NCBI GenBank assembly: GCA_964057225.1
Contig: OZ059900.1
Coordinates: 19,111,638 to 19,175,637, forward strand
Source: Auanema rhodensis
Taxonomy: Eukaryota; Nematoda; Chromadorea; Rhabditida; Rhabditidae
DNA length: 64,000 nt
Direction: 5' to 3'
Shown here: positions 1 through 11,624 of the stretch, piece by piece
Layout of the letters: every line of letters starts with the position of its first letter
Position numbering within the stretch: position 1 is the first letter of the stretch
Made by a program: the position numbers and the translations under genes
The notes under the pieces: generated by a model
What the model was told of the DNA's origin: nothing
The model's input: the letters and a program-made list of their open reading frames with translations, nothing else
The model's database searches: none

Positions 1-26
1 CACGCCCCTTATGGCTAATATTGATT

Positions 27-36
27 AAATCGATTT
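27..36. other. 10-bp palindrome with a ClaI site, once per unit
   Basis: The string aaatcgattt is a perfect inverted repeat holding ATCGAT, shown here in U1 and present in nearly every unit. It is altered in U39, U48 and U64 (26A, just outside the palindrome, so the site stays) and destroyed in U113 and U122 (34A). Its practical meaning is that ClaI should cut this array into a 342-bp ladder. No regulatory role is claimed. Confidence 0.9.
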
Positions 37-180
37 TTGTTCATATGAGTCGTCAAATGCAACGAATTTCAGCGTGTTACATACTAAAATGAAGCATTTT
101 ACATGCTGAACACTAGAAAAATACAAAAACACAGTATTTCCCATGAGAAATATTTTATCATGCTGGAAAACCAGTTTTTG

Positions 181-238
181 GAAATTTCGCTGTAAACAAG
201 GTTTTGACTTACGATTTCATGTGTTCAAACTCATGCAA
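181..238 (+). other. Low-variation core of the unit (reference copy in U1)
   Basis: Across the array I found only one change in this stretch shared by more than one HOR copy (226T in U38 and U47) besides scattered single changes (U52, U59, U95, U131). In contrast, 82-180 and 239-339 hold most of the type-defining sites. The core holds the 8-bp palindrome gaaatttc (181-188) and the partial CENP-B-box-like string. Positions 2-50 are also rather constant, so the contrast is moderate and was judged by eye. Confidence 0.5.
185..201 (+). promoter_or_regulatory. Partial CENP-B-box-like string (reference copy in U1)
   Basis: The string tttcgctgtaaacaagg fits the known CENP-B box core nTTCGnnnnAnnCGGGn at 7 of 9 fixed bases: TTCG, the central A, the C and the last G. 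Two of the GGG bases are A. It is kept in almost every unit. A 7 of 9 match is expected about once by chance in 342 bp on two strands, so binding by a CENP-B-like protein is only a possibility. Confidence 0.2.
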
Positions 239-1368
239 TGTCAATGAAACCTAGCTCAAAATTGTTTGTACAACGTCTAGTTCCACTTTCACGACAAAAA
301 AACAAGGGTTAGAAAATTAAGGAAATTAGCATATTCTGAGGGCACGCCCCTTATGGCTAATATTGATTAAATCGATTTTTGTTCATATGAGTCGTCAAAT
401 GCAACGAATTTCAGCGTGTTACATACTAAAATGAAGCATTTTACATGCTGAACACTAGAAAAATACAAAAACACAGTATTTCCCATGAGAAATATTTTAT
501 TATGCTGGAAAACCAGTTTTTGGAAATTTCGCTGTAAACAAGGTTTTGACTTACGATTTCATGTGTTCAAACTCATGCAATGTCAATGAAACCTAGCTCA
601 AAATTGTTCGTACAACGTCTAGTTCCACTTTCACGACAAAAAAACAGGGGTTAGAAAATTAAGGAAATTAGCATATTCTGAGGGCACGCCCCTTATGGCT
701 AATATTGATTAAATCGATTTTTGTTCATATGAGTCGTCAAATGCAACGAATTTCAGCGTGTTACATACTAAAATGAAGCATTTTACATGCTGAACACTAG
801 AAAAATACAAAAACACAGTATTTCCCATGAGAAATATTTTATCATGCTGGAAAACCAGTTTTTCGAAATTTCGCTGTAAACAAGGTTTTGACTTACGATT
901 TCATGTGTTCAAACTCATGCAATGTCAATGAAACCTAGCTCAAAATTGTTTGTACAACGTCTAGTTCCACTTTCACGACAAAAAAACAAGGGTTAGAAAA
1001 TTAAGGAAATTAGCATATTCTGAGGGCACGCCCCTTATGGCTAATATTGATTAAATCGATTTTTGTTCATATGAGTCGTCAAATGCAACGAATTTCAGCG
1101 TGTTACATACTAAAATGAAGCATTTTACATGCTGAACACTAGAAAAATACAAAAACACAGTATTTCCCATGAGAAATATTTTATTATGCTGGAAAACCAG
1201 TTTTTGGAAATTTCGCTGTAAACAAGGTTTTGACTTACGATTTCATGTGTTCAAACTCATGCAATGTCAATGAAACCTAGCTCAAAATTGTTCGTACAAC
1301 GTCTAGTTCCACTTTCACGACAAAAAAACAGGGGTTAGAAAATTAAGGAAATTAGCATATTCTGAGGG

Positions 1369-4300
1369 CACGCCCCTTATGGCTAATATTGATTAAATCG
1401 ATTTTTGTTCATATGAGTCGTCAAATGCAACGAATTTCAGCGTGTTACACACTAAAATGAAGCATTTCACATGCTGAACACTAGAAGAATACAAAACACA
1501 GTATTTCCTATGAGAAATATTTTATTATGCTGGAAAACCAGTTTTTCGAAATTTCGCTGTAAACAAGGTTTTGACTTACGATTTCATGTGTTCAAACTCA
1601 TGCAATGTCAATGAAACCTAGCTCAAAATTGTTCGTACAACGTCTAGTTCCACTTTCACGACAAAAAAACAAGGGTTAGAAAATTAAGGAAATTAGCATA
1701 TTCTGAGGGCACGCCCCTTATGGCTAATATTGATTAAATCGATTTTTGTTCATATGAGTCGTCAAATGCAACGAATTTCAGCGTGTTACATACTAAAATG
1801 AAGCATTTTACATGCTGAACACTAGAAAAATACAAAAACACAGTATTTCCCATGAGAAATATTTTATTATGCTGGAAAACCAGTTTTTGGAAATTTCGCT
1901 GTAAACAAGGTTTTGACTTACGATTTCATGTGTTCAAACTCATGCAATGTCAATGAAACCTAGCTCAAAATTGTTCGTACAACGTCTAGTTCCACTTTCA
2001 CGACAAAAAAACAGGGGTTAGAAAATTAAGGAAATTAGCATATTCTGAGGGCACGCCCCTTATGGCTAATAATGATTAAATCGATTTTTGTTCATATGAG
2101 TCGTCAAATGCAACGAATTTCAGCGTGTTACATACTAAAATGAAGCATTTTACATGCTGAACACTAGAAAAATACAAAAACACAGTATTTCCCATGAGAA
2201 ATATTTTATTATGCTGGAAAACCAGTTTTTGGAAATTTCGCTGTAAACAAGGTTTTGACTTACGATTTCATGTGTTCAAACTCATGCAATGTCAATGAAA
2301 CCTAGCTCAAAATTGTTCGTACAACGTCTAGTTCCACTTTCACGACAAAAAAACAGGGGTTAGAAAATTAAGGAAATTAGCATATTCTGAGGGCACGCCC
2401 CTTATGGCTAATATTGATTAAATCGATTTTTGTTCATATGAGTCGTCAAATGCAACGAATTTCAGCGTGTTACATACTAAAATGAAGCATTTTACATGCT
2501 GAACACTAGAAAAATACAAAAACACAGTATTTCCCATGAGAAATATTTTATCATGCTGGAAAACCAGTTTTTGGAAATTTCGCTGTAAACAAGGTTTTGA
2601 CTTACGATTTCATGTGTTCAAACTCATGCAATGTCAATGAAACCTAGCTCAAAATTGTTTGTACAACGTCTAGTTCCACTTTCACGACAAAAAAACAAGG
2701 GTTAGAAAATTAAGGAAATTAGCATATTCTGAGGGCACGCCCCTTATGGCTAATATTGATTAAATCGATTTTTGTTCATATGAGTCGTCAAATGCAACGA
2801 ATTTCAGCGTGTTACATACTAAAATGAAGCATTTTACATGCTGAACACTAGAAAAATACAAAAACACAGTATTTCCCATGAGAAATATTTTATTATGCTG
2901 GAAAACCAGTTTTTGGAAATTTCGCTGTAAACAAGGTTTTGACTTACGATTTCATGTGTTCAAACTCATGCAATGTCAATGAAACCTAGCTCAAAATTGT
3001 TCGTACAACGTCTAGTTCCACTTTCACGACAAAAAAACAGGGGTTAGAAAATTAAGGAAATTAGCATATTCTGAGGGCACGCCCCTTATGGCTAATATTG
3101 ATTAAATCGATTTTTGTTCATATGAGTCGTCAAATGCAACGAATTTCAGCGTGTTACACACTAAAATGAAGCATTTCACATGCTGAACACTAGAAGAATA
3201 CAAAAACACAGTTTTTCCATGAGAAATATTTTATTATGCTGGAAAACCAGTTTTTCGAAATTTCGCTGTAAACAAGGTTTTGACTTACGATTTCATGTGT
3301 TCAAACTCATGCAATGTCAATGAAACCTAGCTCAAAATTGTTCGTACAACGTCTAGTTCCACTTTCACGACAAAAAAACAAGGGTTAGAAAATTAAGGAA
3401 ATTAGCATATTCTGAGGGCACGCCCCTTATGGCTAATATTGATTAAATCGATTTTTGTTCATATGAGTCGTCAAATGCAACGAATTTCAGCGTGTTACAT
3501 ACTAAAATGAAGCATTTTACATGCTGAACACTAGAAAAATACAAAAACACAGTATTTCCCATGAGAAATATTTTATCATGCTGGAAAACCAGTTTTTGGA
3601 AATTTCGCTGTAAACAAGGTTTTGACTTACGATTTCATGTGTTCAAACTCATGCAATGTCAATGAAACCTAGCTCAAAATTGTTTGTACAACGTCTAGTT
3701 CCACTTTCACGACAAAAAAACAAGGGTTAGAAAATTAAGGAAATTAGCATATTCTGAGGGCACGCCCCTTATGGCTAATATTGATTAAATCGATTTTTGT
3801 TCATATGAGTCGTCAAATGCAACGAATTTCAGCGTGTTACATACTAAAATGAAGCATTTTACATGCTGAACACTAGAAAAATACAAAAACACAGTATTTC
3901 CCATGAGAAATATTTTATTATGCTGGAAAACCAGTTTTTGGAAATTTCGCTGTAAACAAGGTTTTGACTTACGATTTCATGTGTTCAAACTCATGCAATG
4001 TCAATGAAACCTAGCTCAAAATTGTTCGTACAACGTCTAGTTCCACTTTCACGACAAAAAAACAGGGGTTAGAAAATTAAGGAAATTAGCATATTCTGAG
4101 GGCACGCCCCTTATGGCTAATATTGATTAAATCGATTTTTGTTCATATGAGTCGTCAAATGCAACGAATTTCAGCGTGTTACACACTAAAATGAAGCATT
4201 TCACATGCTGAACACTAGAAGAATACAAAAACACAGTTTTTCCATGAGAAATATTTTATTATGCTGGAAAACCAGTTTTTGGAAATTTCGCTGTAAACAA

Positions 4301-4784
4301 GGTTTTGACTTACGATTTCATGTGTTCAAACTCATGCAATGTCAATGAAACCTAGCTCAAAATTGTTCGTACAACGTCTAGTTCCACTTTCACGACAAAA
4401 AAACAGGGGTTAGAAAATTAAGGAAATTAGCATATTCTGAGGGCACGCCCCTTATGGCTAATATTGATTAAATCGATTTTTGTTCATATGAGTCGTCAAA
4501 TGCAACGAATTTCAGCGTGTTACACACTAAAATGAAGCATTTCACATGCTGAACACTAGAAGAATACAAAAACACAGTTTTTCCATGAGAAATATTTTAT
4601 TATGCTGGAAAACCAGTTTTTCGAAATTTCGCTGTAAACAAGGTTTTGACTTACGATTTCATGTGTTCAAACTCATGCAATGTCAATGAAACCTAGCTCA
4701 AAATTGTTCGTACAACGTCTAGTTCCACTTTCACGACAAAAAAACAAGGGTTAGAAAATTAAGGAAATTAGCATATTCTGAGGG
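1369..4784 (+). repeat. Four 341-bp type C units (U5, U10, U13, U14)
   Basis: All four shortened units of the window lie in this stretch and all are C-like. U5 (1369-1709) lacks one A in the A-run near position 127 and has 142 changed from C to T. U10 (3078-3418), U13 (4103-4443) and U14 (4444-4784) share another change: 136A becomes T and one C of the ccc at 140-142 is lost, giving cagtttttccatg. The shared defect shows that U10, U13 and U14 come from one mutated unit spread locally, with U13-U14 a direct doublet. U13 differs from U10 and U14 by having 180G and 305G, so its 3' part comes from another type. Confidence 0.9.
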
Positions 4785-7700
4785 CACGCCCCTTATGGCT
4801 AATATTGATTAAATCGATTTTTGTTCATATGAGTCGTCAAATGCAACGAATTTCAGCGTGTTACATACTAAAATGAAGCATTTTACATGCTGAACACTAG
4901 AAAAATACAAAAACACAGTATTTCCCATGAGAAATATTTTATTATGCTGGAAAACCAGTTTTTGGAAATTTCGCTGTAAACAAGGTTTTGACTTACGATT
5001 TCATGTGTTCAAACTCATGCAATGTCAATGAAACCTAGCTCAAAATTGTTCGTACAACGTCTAGTTCCACTTTCACGACAAAAAAACAGGGGTTAGAAAA
5101 TTAAGGAAATTAGCATATTCTGAGGGCACGCCCCTTATGGCTAATATTGATTAAATCGATTTTTGTTCATATGAGTCGTCAAATGCAACGAATTTCAGCG
5201 TGTTACATACTAAAATGAAGCATTTTACATGCTGAACACTAGAAGAATACAAAAACACAGTATTTCCCATGAGAAATATTTTATTATGCTGGAAAACCAG
5301 TTTGTGGAAATTTCGCTGTAAACAAGGTTTTGACTTACGATTTCATGTGTTCAAACTCATGCAATGTCAATGAAACCTAGCTCAAAATTGTTCGTACAAC
5401 GTCTAGTTCCACTTTCACGACAAAAAAACAGGGGTTAGAAAATTAAGGAAATTAGCATATTCTGAGGGCACGCCCCTTATGGCTAATATTGATTAAATCG
5501 ATTTTTGTTCATATGAGTCGTCAAATGCAACGAATTTCAGCGTGTTACATACTAAAATGAAGCATTTTACATGCTGAACACTAGAAAAATACAAAAACAC
5601 AGTATTTCCCATGAGAAATATTTTATCATGCTGGAAAACCAGTTTTTGGAAATTTCGCTGTAAACAAGGTTTTGACTTACGATTTCATGTGTTCAAACTC
5701 ATGCAATGTCAATGAAACCTAGCTCAAAATTGTTTGTACAACGTCTAGTTCCACTTTCACGACAAAAAAACAAGGGTTAGAAAATTAAGGAAATTAGCAT
5801 ATTCTGAGGGCACGCCCCTTATGGCTAATATTGATTAAATCGATTTTTGTTCATATGAGTCGTCAAATGCAACGAATTTCAGCGTGTTACATACTAAAAT
5901 GAAGCATTTTACATGCTGAACACTAGAAAAATACAAAAACACAGTATTTCCCATGAGAAATATTTTATTATGCTGGAAAACCAGTTTTTGGAAATTTCGC
6001 TGTAAACAAGGTTTTGACTTACGATTTCATGTGTTCAAACTCATGCAATGTCAATGAAACCTAGGTCAAAATTGTTCGTACAACGTCTAGTTCCACTTTC
6101 ACGACAAAAAAACAGGGGTTAGAAAATTAAGGAAATTAGCATATTCTGAGGGCACGCCCCTTATGGCTAATATTGATTAAATCGATTTTTGTTCATATGA
6201 GTCGTCAAATGCAACGAATTTCAGCGTGTTACACACTAAAATGAAGCATTTCACATGCTGAACACTAGAAGAATACAAAAACACAGTATTTCCCATGAGA
6301 AATATTTTATTATGCTGGAAAACCAGTTTTTGGAAATTTCGCTGTAAACAAGGTTTTGACTTACGATTTCATGTGTTCAAACTCATGCAATGTCAATGAA
6401 ACCTAGCTCAAAATTGTTCGTACAACGTCTAGTTCCACTTTCACGACAAAAAAACAGGGGTTAGAAAATTAAGGAAATTAGCATATTCTGAGGGCACGCC
6501 CCTTATGGCTAATATTGATTAAATCGATTTTTGTTCATATGAGTCGTCAAATGCAACGAATTTCAGCGTGTTACATACTAAAATGAAGCATTTTACATGC
6601 TGAACACTAGAAAAATACAAAAACACAGTATTTCCCATGAGAAATATTTTATCATGCTGGAAAACCAGTTTTTGGAAATTTCGCTGTAAACAAGGTTTTG
6701 ACTTACGATTTCATGTGTTCAAACTCATGCAATGTCAATGAAACCTAGCTCAAAATTGTTTGTACAACGTCTAGTTCCACTTTCACGACAAAAAAACAAG
6801 GGTTAGAAAATTAAGGAAATTAGCATATTCTGAGGGCACGCCCCTTATGGCTAATATTGATTAAATCGATTTTTGTTCATATGAGTCGTCAAATGCAACG
6901 AATTTCAGCGTGTTACATACTAAAATGAAGCATTTTACATGCTGAACACTAGAAAAATACAAAAACACAGTATTTCCCATGAGAAATATTTTATTATGCT
7001 GGAAAACCAGTTTTTGGAAATTTCGCTGTAAACAAGGTTTTGACTTACGATTTCATGTGTTCAAACTCATGCAATGTCAATGAAACCTAGCTCAAAATTG
7101 TTCGTACAACGTCTAGTTCCACTTTCACGACAAAAAAACAGGGGTTAGAAAATTAAGGAAATTAGCATATTCTGAGGGCACGCCCCTTATGGCTAATATT
7201 GATTAAATCGATTTTTGTTCATATGAGTCGTCAAATGCAACGAATTTCAGCGTGTTACACACTAAAATGAAGCATTTCACATGCTGAACACTAGAAGAAT
7301 ACAAAAACACAGTATTTCCCATGAGAAATATTTTATTATGCTGGAAAACCAGTTTTTCGAAATTTCGCTGTAAACAAGGTTTTGACTTACGATTTCATGT
7401 GTTCAAACTCATGCAATGTCAATGAAACCTAGCTCAAAATTGTTCGTACAACGTCTAGTTCCACTTTCACAACAAAAAAACAAGGGTTAGAAAATTAAGG
7501 AAATTAGCATATTCTGAGGGCACGCCCCTTATGGCTAATATTGATTAAATCGATTTTTGTTCATATGAGTCGTCAAATGCAACGAATTTCAGCGTGTTAC
7601 ATACTAAAATGAAGCATTTTACATGCTGAACACTAGAAAAATACAAAAACACAGTATTTCCCATGAGAAATATTTTATTATTCTGGAAAACCAGTTTTTG

Positions 7701-10700
7701 GAAATTTCGCTGTAAACAAGGTTTTGACTTACGATTTCATGTGTTCAAACTCATGCAATGTCAATGAAACCTAGCTCAAAATTGTTCGTACAACGTCTAG
7801 TTCCACTTTCACGACAAAAAAACAGGGGTTAGAAAATTAAGGAAATTAGCATATTCTGGGGGTACGCCCCTTATGGCTAATATTGATTAAATCGATTTTT
7901 GTTCATATGAGTCGTCAAATGCAACGAATTTCAGCGTGTTACATACTAAAATGAAGCATTTTACATGCTGAACACTAGAAAAATACAAAAACACAGTATT
8001 TCCCATGAGAAATATTTTATTATGCTGGAAAACCAGTTTTTGGAAATTTCGCTGTAAACAAGGTTTTGACTTACGATTTCATGTGTTCAAACTCATGCAA
8101 TGTCAATGAAACCTAGGTTAAAATTGTTCGTACAACGTCTAGTTCCACTTTCACGACAAAAAAACAGGGGTTAGAAAATTAAGGAAATTAGCATATTCTG
8201 AGGGCACGCCCCTTATGGCTAATATTGATTAAATCGATTTTTGTTCATATGAGTCGTCAAATGCAACGAATTTCAGCGTGTTACACACTAAAATGAAGCA
8301 TTTCACATGCTGAACACTAGAAGAATACAAAAACACAGTATTTCCCATGAGAAATATTTTATTATGCTGGAAAACCAGTTTTTGGAAATTTCGCTGTAAA
8401 CAAGGTTTTGACTTACGATTTCATGTGTTCAAACTCATGCAATGTCAATGAAACCTAGCTCAAAATTGTTCGTACAACGTCTAGTTCCACTTTCACGACA
8501 AAAAAACAGGGGTTAGAAAATTAAGGAAATTAGCATATTCTGAGGGCACGCCCCTTATGGCTAATATTGATTAAATCGATTTTTGTTCATATGAGTCGTC
8601 AAATGCAACGAATTTCAGCGTGTTACACACTAAAATGAAGCATTTCACATGCTGAACACTAGAAGAATACAAAAACACAGTATTTCCCATGAGAAATATT
8701 TTATTATGCTGGAAAACCAGTTTTTCGAAATTTCGCTGTAAACAAGGTTTTGACTTACGATTTCATGTGTTCAAACTCATGCAATGTCAATGAAACCTAG
8801 CTCAAAATTGTTCGTACAACGTCTAGTTCCACTTTCACAACAAAAAAACAAGGGTTAGAAAATTAAGGAAATTAGCATATTCTGAGGGCACGCCCCTTAT
8901 GGCTAATATTGATTAAATCGATTTTTGTTCATATGAGTCGTCAAATGCAACGAATTTCAGCGTGTTACATACTAAAATGAAGCATTTTACATGCTGAACA
9001 CTAGAAAAATACAAAAACACAGTATTTCCCATGAGAAATATTTTATTATGCTGGAAAACCAGTTTTTGGAAATTTCGCTGTAAACAAGGTTTTGACTTAC
9101 GATTTCATGTGTTCAAACTCATGCAATGTCAATGAAACCTAGCTCAAAATTGTTCGTACAACGTCTAGTTCCACTTTCACGACAAAAAAACAGGGGTTAG
9201 AAAATTAAGGAAATTAGCATATTCTGAGGGCACGCCCCTTATGGCTAATATTGATTAAATCGATTTTTGTTCATATGAGTCGTCAAATGCAACGAATTTC
9301 AGCGTGTTACATACTAAAATGAAGCATTTTACATGCTGAACACTAGAAAAATACAAAAACACAGTATTTCCCATGAGAAATATTTTATCATGCTGGAAAA
9401 CCAGTTTTTGGAAATTTCGCTGTAAACAAGGTTTTGACTTACGATTTCATGTGTTCAAACTCATGCAATGTCAATGAAACCTAGGTCAAAATTGTTCGTA
9501 CAACGTCTAGTTCCACTTTCACGACAAAAAAACAGGGGTTAGAAAATTAAGGAAATTAGCATATTCTGAGGGCACGCCCCTTATGGCTAATATTGATTAA
9601 ATCGATTTTTGTTCATATGAGTCGTCAAATGCAACGAATTTCAGCGTGTTACACACTAAAATGAAGCATTTCACATGCTGAACACTAGAAGAATACAAAA
9701 ACACAGTATTTCCCATGAGAAATATTTTATTATGCTGGAAAACCAGTTTTTCGAAATTTCGCTGTAAACAAGGTTTTGACTTACGATTTCATGTGTTCAA
9801 ACTCATGCAATGTCAATGAAACCTAGCTCAAAATTGTTCGTACAACGTCTAGTTCCACTTTCACAACAAAAAAACAAGGGTTAGAAAATTAAGGAAATTA
9901 GCATATTCTGAGGGCACGCCCCTTATGGCTAATATTGATTAAATCGATTTTTGTTCATATGAGTCGTCAAATGCAACGAATTTCAGCGTGTTACATACTA
10001 AAATGAAGCATTTTACATGCTGAACACTAGAAAAATACAAAAACACAGTATTTCCCATGAGAAATATTTTATTATGCTGGAAAACCAGTTTTTGGAAATT
10101 TCGCTGTAAACAAGGTTTTGACTTACGATTTCATGTGTTCAAACTCATGCAATGTCAATGAAACCTAGCTCAAAATTGTTCGTACAACGTCTAGTTCCAC
10201 TTTCACGACAAAAAAACAGGGGTTAGAAAATTAAGGAAATTAGCATATTCTGGGGGTACGCCCCTTATGGCTAATATTGATTAAATCGATTTTTGTTCAT
10301 ATGAGTCGTCAAATGCAACGAATTTCAGCGTGTTACATACTAAAATGAAGCATTTTACATGCTGAACACTAGAAAAATACAAAAACACAGTATTTCCCAT
10401 GAGAAATATTTTATTATGCTGGAAAACCAGTTTTTGGAAATTTCGCTGTAAACAAGGTTTTGACTTACGATTTCATGTGTTCAAACTCATGCAATGTCAA
10501 TGAAACCTAGGTCAAAATTGTTCGTACAACGTCTAGTTCCACTTTCACGACAAAAAAACAGGGGTTAGAAAATTAAGGAAATTAGCATATTCTGAGGGCA
10601 CGCCCCTTATGGCTAATATTGATTAAATCGATTTTTGTTCATATGAGTCGTCAAATGCAACGAATTTCAGCGTGTTACACACTAAAATGAAGCATTTCAC

Positions 10701-11624
10701 ATGCTGAACACTAGAAGAATACAAAAACACAGTATTTCCCATGAGAAATATTTTATTATGCTGGAAAACCAGTTTTTCGAAATTTCGCTGTAAACAAGGT
10801 TTTGACTTACGATTTCATGTGTTCAAACTCATGCAATGTCAATGAAACCTAGCTCAAAATTGTTCGTACAACGTCTAGTTCCACTTTCACAACAAAAAAA
10901 CAAGGGTTAGAAAATTAAGGAAATTAGCATATTCTGAGGGCACGCCCCTTATGGCTAATATTGATTAAATCGATTTTTGTTCATATGAGTCGTCAAATGC
11001 AACGAATTTCAGCGTGTTACATACTAAAATGAAGCATTTTACATGCTGAACACTAGAAAAATACAAAAACACAGTATTTCCCATGAGAAATATTTTATTA
11101 TGCTGGAAAACCAGTTTTTGGAAATTTCGCTGTAAACAAGGTTTTGACTTACGATTTCATGTGTTCAAACTCATGCAATGTCAATGAAACCTAGCTCAAA
11201 ATTGTTCGTACAACGTCTAGTTCCACTTTCACGACAAAAAAACAGGGGTTAGAAAATTAAGGAAATTAGCATATTCTGGGGGTACGCCCCTTATGGCTAA
11301 TATTGATTAAATCGATTTTTGTTCATATGAGTCGTCAAATGCAACGAATTTCAGCGTGTTACATACTAAAATGAAGCATTTTACATGCTGAACACTAGAA
11401 GAATACAAAAACACAGTATTTCCCATGAGAAATATTTTATTATGCTGGAAAACCAGTTTGTGGAAATTTCGCTGTAAACAAGGTTTTGACTTACGATTTC
11501 ATGTGTTCAAACTCATGCAATGTCAATGAAACCTAGCTCAAAATTGTTCGTACAACGTCTAGTTCCACTTTCACGACAAAAAAACAGGGGTTAGAAAATT
11601 AAGGAAATTAGCATATTCTGAGGG

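Larger units (their letters stand above)
1..342 (+). repeat. Reference satellite unit U1 (type A)
   Basis: This unit defines the position numbers used in all other entries. Landmarks are a GC-rich start (1-8), a 10-bp palindrome holding a ClaI site (27-36), an NdeI site (42-47), A-rich tracts (117-121 and 125-129), a T5 tract (175-179), an 8-bp palindrome (181-188), an AT-rich 3' part with a run of seven A (296-302), and ggg at 340-342. Recurrent variable positions across the array are 16, 26, 51, 54, 82, 84, 100, 105, 119, 136, 139, 159, 178, 180, 239, 242, 255, 267, 284, 293, 305, 312 and 339. The choice of base 1 is arbitrary. Stops occur in all frames, so the unit does not encode a long protein. 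Confidence 0.97.
1..11624 (+). repeat. Array segment U1-U34: A, B, C and D units
   Basis: Units follow a loose A-B-C order (U8-U10, U11-U13 and U20-U22 are clear trimers), with D units at U16 and U34. Local sub-families are visible. C units with 293A (cacaac instead of cacgac) occur at U22, U26, U29 and U32. Units opening with ggtacg after a unit ending in 339G are U24, U31 and U34. Units with ctagg at 251-255, which makes an AvrII site, are U18, U24, U28 and U31. The series C(293A)-B-ggtacg unit recurs at U22-U24, U29-U31 and U32-U34, at spacings of 7 and 3 units. No gene or non-satellite DNA is seen. Confidence 0.9.

Noticed and set aside
11-25. atggctaatattg resembles a loose Pol III A box, which could suggest a SINE or tRNA-derived repeat.
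   Set aside because: There is no B box at a suitable distance, no tRNA-like fold, no poly(A) tail with target-site duplications, and the array is strictly tandem rather than dispersed.
117-129. Phased A-tracts (117-121, 125-129, and T or A runs at 175-179 and 296-302) could give intrinsic DNA bending.
   Set aside because: The spacing of 8 bp between the first two tracts is not the helical repeat of about 10.5 bp and the others are isolated. A bend would need a curvature computation or gel mobility data.
304-313. gggttag inside each unit resembles a telomere repeat.
   Set aside because: It occurs once per 342 bp and is never tandem, so it is a chance match in an AT-rich unit.
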